Shown: in pieces, positions 1 to 6,094 of the stretch
Position numbering within the stretch: the first letter of the stretch is position 1
Layout of the letters: each line of letters begins with the position of its first letter
The notes under the pieces: model-generated
What the model saw: only the letters and a program-made list of their open reading frames with translations
What the model was told of the DNA's origin: nothing
Databases searched by the model: none
Position numbers and translations under genes: made by a program
NCBI GenBank assembly: GCA_035653595.1
Contig: DASRBO010000160.1
Span: forward strand, 1 to 11,589
Origin: DASRBO01 sp035653595
GTDB taxonomy: Bacteria; Actinomycetota; Acidimicrobiia; Acidimicrobiales; JAJPHE01
DNA: 11,589 nt
Direction: 5' to 3'

Positions 1-90
1 GTCCCCCACCAGGCCCCCGCCGTCACCGTCACGATGCCGCTCGCCGTGTGCGGGGAGAGGAGGTGATCGGCTAGAACTGCGCCCGGACCG

Positions 91-138
91 GGTGGGGGAA
101 TTCGGTGATCGACCCCCGGGGGAATTACGTGATCATCA
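91..138. mobile_element. Probable right end of an IS21-like insertion sequence
   Basis: Two direct copies of a motif, GGGGGAATTCGGTGATC and GGGGGAATTACGTGATC, lie about 23 bp apart. Tandem direct repeats just inside a terminus are typical of IS21-family ends, and motifs of this GGGGAATTACGTGA type are familiar to me from actinobacterial IS21 elements (from memory, no search). Read on the minus strand the end would begin TGATGATCACG, so an outer boundary near 138 with the IS21-style TG start is possible. No transposase can be read in bases 1-90: all three plus-strand frames give only short tails. The neighbouring helicase gene lacks its 5' part, which fits an insertion or rearrangement here. 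The precise boundary and any target duplication are not visible. Confidence 0.45.
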
Positions 139-163
139 GCAAGCCGCGCCACCGATCATCAGC
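131..163. repeat. 10-bp direct repeat GATCATCAGC
   Basis: GATCATCAGC occurs at 131-140 and again at 154-163. The first copy overlaps the proposed IS end, so the pair may be part of its terminal repeats or a junction by-product. It may also be chance. Confidence 0.35.
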
Positions 164-282
164 TGCGGCCGTTCACTATTCGACGACCCAAGATCCGACA
201 ATCAGTTCTTCATCGGGCGTCATACCGTTGTAGGCAGAGATCGCGTTCAGCTCGCGAGGACCGCAGGGCAGCTCTAAGCAGG

Positions 283-1596
283 TTGCGAGACCGTGAGATC
301 AATGTGGTCTTTGCCGTTGATCTGTTCAACGAAGGCATCGACCTTCCCGAGATCGACACGGTGCTCTTCCTGCGCCCAACCGAGAGCGCGACCATCTTTC
401 TGCAGCAACTCGGACGGGGGCTCCGCCTATCGGAGGACAAGTCCTGTCTGACCGTCCTCGACTTTGTAGGCAATCAGAACGCCAGCTTCCGCTTCGATCG
501 GAGGTATCGGGCCCTCACTGGAGCGAGCCGGCGCGAACTAGTCGAGCAGGTCGCCGCCGGCTTCCCCTACTTGCCCGCCGGCTGTCATATCGACCTCGAC
601 CGAGAGGTAAGCCGTCTGGTTCTGGCCAACGTCACGCGGGCGCTTCGGGTCCCCTGGCGCGACTTGGTTCGCGAGCTGGCAGGGCTGGGAGATGTCGACC
701 TCGAGACGTTCCTTCAGGAGACGGGCCTTGAGTTGGAGGACCTGTATCGCACCTACCGGGGCGGCTGGGCCGGGCTGAGGCGTGAGGCGGGCATCCCAGG
801 TCCGGTCGCCGGCCCGAGGGACGCGGAGCTGGGCCGGGCCATCGGTCGCATGCTGCACCTTGACGACCGCCGTCTGGTGACCTACAGCGAGTGGTTGAAC
901 TCGCCCCACCCACCCCCGGTGTCGCTAGGCGGCCGTTCCTTACGGGAACTGGCGATGTTTCACTTCCTCATTTGGGGCCGAGACCGTTCAATCGAGGAAC
1001 TCGGGGCGGGCCTGCGTGAGCTTTGGAACGAGCCCGCCAGGAAGGCCGAGATGCTCGATGTCCTAACCTTGTTATTGAGCGCACTCGATCACGTCACGAT
1101 CGGCCCGGCCAGTGGAGCGGACACACCGCTGAGCATTCACGCTCATTACGCGGCGCGAGAGGTTCTGGCTGCATTCGGGGACTTCAACCTTCGTAGCTTC
1201 TATGGTCAGGGAGTGCGCTGGGTGGAATCGGCGAAAGCCGACCTGCTCTTCGTGGATTTGCGAAAGACCGAAAACCACTATTCCCCAACCACGATGTACT
1301 CGGATCGTGCCATTACTCCACAGCTCTTCCAATGGGAATCGCAGAGTACGACCAGGGAGGGATCAGCTACTGGTCAGCGATACATCAACCAGCGGGCTCG
1401 AGGCACGACGGTACATCTTTTCGTACGAGAAACGAAGGTTATCGAAGGACCCGGCCTCGGGGCACCCGCTTTCCTTTATGCCGGCCCATGTGACTACGTC
1501 GATCACGTAGGAGAGCGGCCGATGAGGATCACATGGCGGTTGCAGCACGCTTTGCCGGCCGAGTTCTACTCACATGCGAAGGTGGTCGTCGGGTAG
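283..1596 (+). pseudogene. 5'-truncated superfamily II helicase, DUF3427 C-terminal part
   Basis: This is the back half of a DEAD/DEAH-type helicase. Seen near the start: a motif V-like stretch (FAVDLFNEGIDLPEIDTVLF) and motif VI (QQLGRGLRL, about residues 41-49). The last 140 residues carry features of the DUF3427 domain: YSP, WESQ, GQRYI, LFVRETK, and a closing GERPMRITWRLQHALP. Full family members are around 1,000 residues and begin with the Walker A/B ATPase core, sometimes preceded by a phospholipase-D-like nuclease. All of that is missing here, so ATP-driven unwinding is not expected. Homology-like sequence continues upstream of the TTG at 283 to about 241 (SAREDRRAALSRL in frame), then fades, and an in-frame TGA lies at 130-132. 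The TTG is therefore just the first available start in a broken gene. Full-length relatives occur with nucleases in restriction or defence contexts, and an HNH gene is convergent here. Family call is firm; pseudogene status is likely. Confidence 0.85.
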
Positions 1597-1661
1597 ACCC
1601 GCCTCCATTCAACGCGCGGCACTGGAATAAACCGCTTGCTGATCCAGCGGAGGGTGGGCCC

Positions 1662-2789
1662 TCAAAGCTCCGCCAAGATCGACAGAAGCTCGGTCGGATG
1701 TGCCATGGCGACCTGCTGAGGCGCGTTCCAGACCGGTGCGCCCTCTGGCAGGTGCGCGTACAAGCTCCGGGCCAGAGACGTCGTCCGAACCGGGTCCGAG
1801 CGCCAACGCACCCGAGCCGCGGCGTCAGCCAAAACCTTACTTTGACTGCCGAGACGCTGGGTCCAGCGGGCGAGCGGCACGGGCCCGGGGATCCGATCTG
1901 ACTTATGGATGTTGCACGAAGTGTGAGCGACAACCAAGTTCTCGATGGAGTCGTTTGGCCATCTCGACCACGGCACGAAATGATCGATCGCGGAAGATGC
2001 GGACAGCGGATCGGTGCAGTAGAAGGAGTAGCCGTCTTGCATAATCGTGAGCTCCTTCCGCAGGTTTGCAGGAAAGGCAACCCTTTCCGCACCGAACAGG
2101 TGGCGATGCAGGTCCTCCTCCATCAGGTCCAACTCGTTGAGCCCGGCCACCATCCGCACCCAGTGAAGCTCCACGAGCGGCCGCACCAGAGGAGCCAGGC
2201 GAATCAGCTGGTCCCCAGCACCCGGCCGCAGTCGAACCATGGAGCCACCATCCCTGCGGAGTCCGGCGATCGTGACGCCTTCGCCCCAGTCGATGTCGTA
2301 AATGAACGGCTGGGGGACGTCATCGATCGTCTGGAGGCGGACCAGGGGGTAGCGAGCGACCGTGAGCTCGACCACGTCGAGAACCTGATCGACTACCCGG
2401 GGCTCGAGGATGGCCTCCGCCGCGGCCCAGCTGGACACGTTCGGAAGGGCAGTGAAGGCCGACCGCAGGGCCCGAATGACCGTCGCCGACTTGTTCGTGA
2501 TTTGACGCAGGTCGACCGGGCCGGAAGCAGCCAGGAAGGGCCGCAACTGCGGCCAGTACAGCTCGGCTACCCGCCGGGCGATCGTCCTCGTCCCCAGCTC
2601 GGCCGGCGCCGTGCCGGAGGCGGAGACCCCTTCTGCGCAACAGTCGATGACAGCGAGGAGTACGGCGAGCTTGTAGGTGGCGGTACGGCGGCCCTCGTCA
2701 ATAACAGCGAGCAGGCGCTCGGCGAAGCCGGTGAGCTCGGGCGCTGCGCTCCTACCTGCGACTTCGCTTAGAGGCCGAACCTGATCCAC
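1662..2789 (-). CDS. HNH endonuclease domain protein
   Basis: Predicted 375-aa nuclease. The C-terminal half has an HNH core: FYC at 256-258, then DH at 269-270 in IDHFVPW, N284 in ENLV, H289 in AHTSCN, and K296. This is the beta-beta-alpha-metal nuclease signature. Only one Cys (C258) precedes the DH and C292 follows, so a complete four-Cys zinc site is not evident. The N-terminal 100 residues (YKLAVLLAVIDCCAEG, ARRVAELYWPQLRPF) form a helical region I recall from HNH proteins found beside helicases or restriction genes. The GTG start directly abuts the TGA of the upstream 62-aa gene with no gap, so translation is probably coupled. The truncated DUF3427 helicase is convergent, 65 bp away. 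No substrate can be inferred; a restriction or anti-phage role is plausible from context only. Confidence 0.85.
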   Translation of the reverse strand: MDQVRPLSEVAGRSAAPELTGFAERLLAVIDEGRRTATYKLAVLLAVIDCCAEGVSASGTAPAELGTRTIARRVAELYWPQLRPFLAASGPVDLRQITNKSATVIRALRSAFTALPNVSSWAAAEAILEPRVVDQVLDVVELTVARYPLVRLQTIDDVPQPFIYDIDWGEGVTIAGLRRDGGSMVRLRPGAGDQLIRLAPLVRPLVELHWVRMVAGLNELDLMEEDLHRHLFGAERVAFPANLRKELTIMQDGYSFYCTDPLSASSAIDHFVPWSRWPNDSIENLVVAHTSCNIHKSDRIPGPVPLARWTQRLGSQSKVLADAAARVRWRSDPVRTTSLARSLYAHLPEGAPVWNAPQQVAMAHPTELLSILAEL

Positions 2790-2978
2790 TCAGAGAGTCC
2801 GCTCGACAACCTGGCCAACTTCGTCTAGCTCCACCCAGGTCCGACGGCCTTGTTCTCGGAAGCGGGCGACGAGATCAAGGGCATCCCGGTAAGACTTCAT
2901 TCGCTCTTGCCAGAGCCCGCGGGCGAGAGCCCGCTCCTCGGGGTCGAGGCCGTCGTAATCGGAGACTGCCTCGTTCAC
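2790..2978 (-). CDS. Small unknown protein coupled to the HNH endonuclease
   Basis: A 62-residue, charged, probably all-helical protein (LDPEERALARGLWQERMKSYRDALD, shown only in part: key run is LARGLWQERMKSYRDAL). It ends RTWVELDEVGQVVERTL. I do not recognise a family. The frame is open from an ATG at 3002, but the GTG at 2978 is preferred because AAGGAG sits five bases upstream of it, while the ATG has no clear ribosome site. The TGA stop is followed immediately by the GTG of the HNH gene, so the two are likely translated together. It could be an accessory subunit, an inhibitor of the nuclease or a DNA-binding partner; nothing in the sequence decides between these. Confidence 0.6.
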   Translation of the reverse strand: MNEAVSDYDGLDPEERALARGLWQERMKSYRDALDLVARFREQGRRTWVELDEVGQVVERTL

Positions 2979-3053
2979 ACTGACTCCTTGCGAGCCCGAC
3001 ATGTCGTATGCATCATCTGAGCCCCGTCTCCCTGCAGACCTTTCGACTCCGCC

Positions 3054-3410
3054 TCAAGCCGCGTCGGCCGGTTGGAGGTACTCGAGTAGCCGATTGGCCA
3101 GCCACTCGGCGGCACGTAAGTCCTTAGCCCCAATCGGCCTGCCATGGATAATCCCGTTTCGAACACTCAGCACGGCGCTGAGCTCATCAGCAAACAAGTT
3201 GGCCCAGACGCGCAACTTTCGCTCTGGAGTGTCGTAGTCCCCTAGATGGCTCAGGAGCTGCAGGCGTTGCGAGTCCGTGAGACCCCCCGAGGCGGCAGAG
3301 TCCCGCCATGCCTCGAGAGCAACGGATAGATCCAATATGCGCGAGAGAACTTCCGTCTTCTCTCGTGGCCCACTGAACGGCTTGTCAAGATCGGGGGGCT
3401 CGAAGCTCAC
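3054..3410 (-). CDS. Small HEPN-motif protein (putative RNase-type)
   Basis: A 118-aa mostly helical protein. Near the C-terminus it has RNGIIH (R84, N85, H89), which matches the R-polar-x3-H catalytic signature of HEPN domains. That motif lies between two predicted long helices, the usual HEPN arrangement: VWANLFADELSAVLSV before it and LRAAEWLANRLLEYLQ after it. HEPN proteins with this motif are often metal-independent RNases in toxin-antitoxin, abortive infection and CRISPR systems; others are inactive binding domains. The GTG start overlaps the TAG stop of the upstream gene by one base (TAGTG), with an AGAAGG ribosome site inside that gene's end, so it is translationally coupled to the ART-like/HTH operon. 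No MNT-type nucleotidyltransferase motif is present in neighbours. Motif is clear; family assignment is inferred from motif and helix pattern. Confidence 0.6.
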   Translation of the reverse strand: MSFEPPDLDKPFSGPREKTEVLSRILDLSVALEAWRDSAASGGLTDSQRLQLLSHLGDYDTPERKLRVWANLFADELSAVLSVRNGIIHGRPIGAKDLRAAEWLANRLLEYLQPADAA

Positions 3411-3919
3411 TAAACCTTCTCCAAGTAGGAATGGATCCCGTCCATTACTGACGGCTCTCCTCGATACGGCGGAACCTCTGCAGACTCCGGAGGAAGGAAG
3501 GCGATCACCCTGCCGTCCGACGACTCATGATCTAGGTCGGGTTCTCGCTCGCTCTGAGGCACGATGAGGCGCGATGTCAAGTGTCCTGCCTTTGTAATGA
3601 CGCCTCTACAGAACGCCGTCAGGACTACCTCAACCCGTGAGGAGTTCTGTCCCGCCTCCGGGTAGCTCACGGGCCGTTGGAAGGCGTTCAGATCGCCTTT
3701 GAGCCAATCGACGTCTGCTCGCACTAATACCCAATCGCCCCGTGTCTCGGGCCATACTGAGACGGCGCCGGATAGGCGTGCCTCATCTACCAGCATCGCG
3801 ACCATCTCGGGTACGTTGAAGCGAGCACGTCGGAAGAACCACTCAGGATGCTCACGAACTGCGACGACGGCATCCAAGACCCGGAGATCCTTTCCACCGT
3901 CACCGTCATGCCTCGACAC
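3410..3919 (-). CDS. Conserved-looking unknown protein between ART-like and HEPN genes
   Basis: A 169-aa protein I cannot assign to a named family. It has an N-terminal helical part (VREHPEWFFRRARFNVPEM, then MVAMLVDEARLSGA), a beta-rich middle (DWVLVRADVDWL), a run with a signature look (PEAGQNSSRVEVVLTAF), and ends with a beta strand (GRVIAFLPP) and a short helix. There are no membrane segments or signal peptide. The GTG at 3919 overlaps the end of the ART-like gene by 14 bases. The residues before about position 13 are low-complexity (HDGDGGKD), so the true start may be a few codons downstream. It is coupled to the HEPN gene by a one-base overlap. Position in a four-gene operon suggests it is an obligate part of the module, perhaps an adaptor, sensor or immunity component. 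This is inference only. Confidence 0.6.
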   Translation of the reverse strand: MSRHDGDGGKDLRVLDAVVAVREHPEWFFRRARFNVPEMVAMLVDEARLSGAVSVWPETRGDWVLVRADVDWLKGDLNAFQRPVSYPEAGQNSSRVEVVLTAFCRGVITKAGHLTSRLIVPQSEREPDLDHESSDGRVIAFLPPESAEVPPYRGEPSVMDGIHSYLEKV

Positions 3920-4307
3920 GGATCGCTCCTTCAGTCAGCATGCGATTGAACTCCGAGAACGCTTCTGTCGGGACAAACAACTCGTTTCCTTGGAACCAGG
4001 GAGGCGGGCGCCCGGGAATGGACTGCAGCCTGGCCCCCACCGCGAGGAGCCGATCCAGAGTGTCTTGGTTGAGGCGATATGTAAGCCATCCCTTTGCGCC
4101 ACGGCGAGCCGCGAAGAACTCCGCGTCTGAGGCTTCCGTTGCAAGGTAGAAGCCAAGGTGACCATCGATGTGTCTGTTCCTGGCGATTGTCGCGTCAAGG
4201 GGAGCCTCGTTGGCCAACTCGTCAGCCGATTGCACGTCCGTGCCGTGAAAGAACAACAGCTCATCCGGCAGCGGACTCTCCCTTCTGCTGGTTGAAGCCG
4301 GGGACAC
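3906..4307 (-). CDS. ADP-ribosyltransferase-like protein, putative toxin
   Basis: A 133-aa protein with a pattern expected of small ART-fold enzymes: FHGT near the N-terminus (H21), GFYLA in the middle (Y54) followed by ASDAEFFAARRG, and GNELFVP near the end (E109). This gives an H-Y-E triad in the right order. ART-fold proteins use NAD+ to modify protein or nucleic acid targets, or are phosphotransfer/immunity variants. Small ones next to Xre genes are often toxins. The family is close in look to DUF3990-type sequences, but that is recall, not a search. The GTG start lies 10 bases after the HTH stop, and an ATG two bases upstream is in another frame. No signal peptide, so it would act in the cytoplasm. 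Operon position right after an HTH gene supports a toxin-antitoxin pair. A noncatalytic role is possible. Confidence 0.6.
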   Translation of the reverse strand: MSPASTSRRESPLPDELLFFHGTDVQSADELANEAPLDATIARNRHIDGHLGFYLATEASDAEFFAARRGAKGWLTYRLNQDTLDRLLAVGARLQSIPGRPPPWFQGNELFVPTEAFSEFNRMLTEGAIRVEA

Positions 4308-4317
4308 ATGTTCGGGC

Positions 4318-4530
4318 CTACCTCGATTTAGTCAAATCGCTCAGGTCGACAAGGGACAACGACACCTCCGCGCCGAGGGCCCCGGCAACTCTCTCGAGCG
4401 TGACAAGGCTGGGTGAGTTGGTGCCCGCTTCCAGACGAGCGATAGCCGACTGCGTCGTACCGATCCGTTCGGCGAGCTCCCGCTGGCTCAGTCCCTTCTT
4501 CTCGCGCAGAGCGCGGATCTCGAAGGCCAA
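4318..4530 (-). CDS. Xre/HigA-like HTH transcriptional regulator, putative antitoxin
   Basis: A Cro/C1-type helix-turn-helix protein: GLSQRELAERIGTTQSAIAR forms helices 2-3, followed by LEAGTNSPSLVTLERVAGAL. The TTG at 4530 gives 70 residues and keeps the HTH whole, but the frame is open to 4632. The extra residues include ERTSNKDLRSRRA and HGRAVRLAFEIRALR, which resemble the N-terminal part of HigA-type antitoxins (RTSWKDL...). The gene therefore probably starts upstream. The only fitting codon is a CTG at 4626, with AGGTGAGG four bases before it, giving about 102 aa, the normal antitoxin length. The coordinates given are the conservative version. A -10 box and a perfect inverted repeat lie about 80-110 bases upstream of that CTG, consistent with autorepression. 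It heads the ART-like, unknown and HEPN genes. Confidence 0.8.
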   Translation of the reverse strand: MAFEIRALREKKGLSQRELAERIGTTQSAIARLEAGTNSPSLVTLERVAGALGAEVSLSLVDLSDLTKSR

Positions 4531-4703
4531 GCGGACGGCTCTCCCATGTCGCTTGTGTCCTCGGCGCCCCTGTGCGTGGTCGGCCCGACGGGACCTTAAG
4601 TCCTTGTTGCTAGTGCGCTCGGTCAGAGGTCCTCACCTGCCGTCGATTCCTCAGGAGGAGAACACACCTCGGTGGTCACGCTCGTTCGAGCGCCTCGTCT
4701 TTT

Positions 4704-4709
4704 ATTCTA
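4704..4709 (-). promoter_or_regulatory. Probable -10 box of the HTH operon
   Basis: Minus-strand TAGAAT followed by AAAAGACG resembles a housekeeping -10 element, with transcription expected to start near 4697. No convincing -35 hexamer is seen at the right distance. The inverted repeat at 4716-4737 occupies the spacer and -35 region, as expected for a repressor-controlled or activator-dependent promoter. The leader to the proposed CTG start at 4626 would be about 70 nt. Confidence 0.4.
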
Positions 4710-4715
4710 CCTCCG

Positions 4716-4737
4716 GACATAGCAGGGATGCTATGTC
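4716..4737. promoter_or_regulatory. Perfect inverted repeat, probable HTH operator
   Basis: GACATAGCA and TGCTATGTC form a perfect 9-bp inverted repeat around a 4-bp spacer. It sits directly upstream of the TAGAAT box, where a dimeric Xre-type repressor would block RNA polymerase. There is no U-tract, so it is not a terminator. Binding by the HTH protein of this operon is inferred from position and symmetry. Confidence 0.6.
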
Positions 4738-4911
4738 ACCCGTCACCACGGCTCCTGTGGCAGCTCCAGTTCCGTGTGTCGATGCTTCCGAAACCGTCAC
4801 GGACAGTGGCCCAGTGGCGGCGAGAGATAGGGGTAGTGAAGGCGGCTTCCTCGTCGAACAGCTGTGCGATTTGCGCCTGCACGCAGCGGGCACGCCGGCC
4901 TCAGAAAAGCT

Positions 4912-4948
4912 GACGCCCCGGTCAGATATATGCTCTGACCAGGGCGTC
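4912..4948 (-). terminator. Strong hairpin terminator, minus strand
   Basis: Arms 4912-4926 and 4934-4948 pair at 14 of 15 positions around a 7-base loop. The single mismatch (C4919/A4941 on the plus strand) becomes a G-U pair in minus-strand RNA. In that direction the stem is followed by AGCTTTTC, a short T-run. It would stop transcripts coming from the sigma/anti-sigma side before they reach the HTH operon. On the plus strand no T-run follows. Confidence 0.55.
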
Positions 4949-5007
4949 TGTAGTGGCGGGGGCGCTGTTAGCTGCGCTCCCGACATCGCCTCGGCGGCCG
5001 CAAACCT

Positions 5008-5057
5008 GCTGGTTGCCAGGGGTCTGCGTACGCACTGCATAGGCGGCTGCATACTCA
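5008..5057. repeat. Left copy of a 50-bp direct repeat (with 11336-11385)
   Basis: Bases 5008-5057 match 11336-11385 at 49 of 50 positions in the same orientation; the one difference is T5036 versus C11364. The block contains the palindrome TGCGTACGCA. On the minus strand it contains three heptamers, TATGCAG, TATGCAG and TACGCAG, starting 12 and 11 bases apart (about one helical turn). Such an arrangement suggests a protein-binding site. After a 23-base spacer of identical length but unrelated sequence in both copies, a second conserved block follows (5081 onward). Confidence 0.85.
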
Positions 5058-5080
5058 GGATCGGGCATCATCGCCATGAC

Positions 5081-5113
5081 TGCCCGAGAAACTCGCAGGA
5101 GCGCCCGAGGAAC
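5081..5113. repeat. Left arm blocks: paired GCCCGAGAAAC motifs
   Basis: TGCCCGAGAAAC at 5081-5092 and GCGCCCGAGGAAC at 5101-5113 are two copies of one motif spaced about two helical turns apart. The same pair occurs at 11409-11440. The first motif starts exactly 73 bases from the start of the 50-bp repeat in both places. Confidence 0.7.
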
Positions 5114-5227
5114 ACATGATGCTCTGACCTTCGGGTTACTTGCCCGACGATCGCCCCTCCCACTCCGAGGGGAGGCTTGCGACCCGCCGTATGGCCGTAG
5201 TCGGGGCGGGCTGGCCGTCTCTGACGG

Positions 5228-6094
5228 TCAGGACTGGCTACTGGAGGGCAGCAGTCGAATCGTGTGGTTGCCCGGCGGGGGCCCCGAACGGTCGAAGCGA
5301 GGGTCGACCGGGTCGGTCTGCGTCCCACCGTGGGTGGTGACGGATAGAGCCCCGACCCCGTCGGTCCCGGGCCACCAGGCGATGAAGTGGCCGTCGCCGA
5401 CCGTGGCCGTCACCACGGAGCCGTCCGTGCGTTGGAGGCCGACTCCGGTGACCGCGGAGCCGACTCGGCCCACGGCGACCGTGTAAGGGTCCCCGTCAGC
5501 ACCCCGGTTCGACATCACGTCCAGGACTGCGGAGGTCTCTGCCACCTGCGTCTGGCCGTTGCTGCCGAGTGGGCTGAGCAAGACGAAGGAGGGATCCTCG
5601 AGGCAGGCCATCCAGTCAGGCCCGTTGCTGTAGAGAGCGAACGTGAGGTTTCCCCTGGTGTCGACCAGCGCCGGACTCCATGGGCCGCTCGGTAGTGGGG
5701 GCCCCGTCTTCGCGGTGGGGTCAGACTGCGCACTACTGGACTGATCGAAGGTGGCCGAGCAACCGTTCTCGGCTGCGGAGACCTGCGCCTGGTTGGCTGC
5801 GGTCGGCTGCGCCGTCCACGCCGCCAGGACATTGGCGGCCAAGGGACGGGTCGGCCGGGCCGGGACCCCCTGTCCGCCCAGTTCGAGGACTACAGCGGTG
5901 GTGGCGGCGGCGGCGACAGCGCCGGCCGCGACGCCGTAACGCCGCACCCGGGACCGCGCCGGGAAGAGACTCTCGGTCTCGTGCCCGGGGAGACGCGGCG
6001 CCAGGTGAGGCGACGGCGGATGGGTCAGGTTGTCGAAGCGCTCGAGGAGCGCGTCGAGCAGCCGGTCCTCAAAGGTGTCAGCGGTCGGGGTCAT
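5228..6094 (-). CDS. Anti-sigma-factor-like membrane protein
   Basis: A 288-aa protein with a short cytoplasmic N-terminus (DTFEDRLLDALLERFDNL), one membrane segment at about residues 54-71 (GVAAGAVAAAATTAVVLEL) preceded by RVRRY (inside-positive), and a 215-residue outside domain rich in Gly/Thr/Ser. Two cysteines in that domain (C112, C164) could form a disulfide. No zinc-binding HxxxCxxC motif is present, so it is not a classical ZAS anti-sigma factor. Its role is inferred from gene order: its ATG overlaps the stop of the ECF sigma gene as ATGA, with AAGGAGG seven bases upstream inside that gene. It presumably tethers the sigma factor until an outside signal is sensed. The ectodomain is not assigned to a known family. 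It could instead be a target lipoprotein-like membrane protein. Confidence 0.65.
   Translation of the reverse strand: MTPTADTFEDRLLDALLERFDNLTHPPSPHLAPRLPGHETESLFPARSRVRRYGVAAGAVAAAATTAVVLELGGQGVPARPTRPLAANVLAAWTAQPTAANQAQVSAAENGCSATFDQSSSAQSDPTAKTGPPLPSGPWSPALVDTRGNLTFALYSNGPDWMACLEDPSFVLLSPLGSNGQTQVAETSAVLDVMSNRGADGDPYTVAVGRVGSAVTGVGLQRTDGSVVTATVGDGHFIAWWPGTDGVGALSVTTHGGTQTDPVDPRFDRSGPPPGNHTIRLLPSSSQS

Larger units (their letters stand above)
4531..5227. other. Gene-poor stretch between the HTH operon and the anti-sigma gene
   Basis: This 700-base stretch holds, from left to right: the likely N-terminal extension of the HTH gene (to 4626), its promoter and operator, a strong hairpin at 4912-4948, the left copy of the 50-bp direct repeat with its GCCCGAGAAAC blocks, and a GC hairpin (CCCCTC 5154-5159 / GAGGGG 5167-5172). 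The hairpin follows the anti-sigma stop but has no T-run. A 51-codon minus-strand frame (5077-4922, MAMMPDPEYAAAYAVRTQ...) crosses the repeat. It lacks a ribosome site and I do not call it as a gene. Bases 4740-4910 show nothing I recognise. Confidence 0.5.

Noticed and set aside
92..277. 61-codon frame near the left edge
   Set aside because: It is mainly a translation of the repeated IS-end motif and helicase remnant in the wrong frame.
1641..1664. Hairpin GAGGG/CCCTC between the helicase relic and HNH gene as a terminator
   Set aside because: The stem is only 5 bp, overlaps the HNH stop codon and is not followed by a T-run.
1905..2771. 288-codon open frame on the plus strand
   Set aside because: It is antisense to the HNH endonuclease gene, and its translation shows no domain. 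High-GC genes often leave such open mirror frames.
5008..5057. tRNA-derived attachment site
   Set aside because: The 50-bp block shows no T-arm sequence, CCA end or cloverleaf pairing that I can find.
4922..5077. 51-codon minus-strand frame across the left repeat (MAMMPDPEYAAAYAV...)
   Set aside because: It has no ribosome site, its end lies inside the terminator hairpin, and the right repeat copy gives a different N- and C-terminus. The repeat is better explained as a DNA site.
4094..5119. 341-codon open frame on the plus strand
   Set aside because: It crosses the ART-like and HTH genes, the operator and the repeat in the opposite direction. Its translation is Arg/Ser/Pro-rich without domain features.
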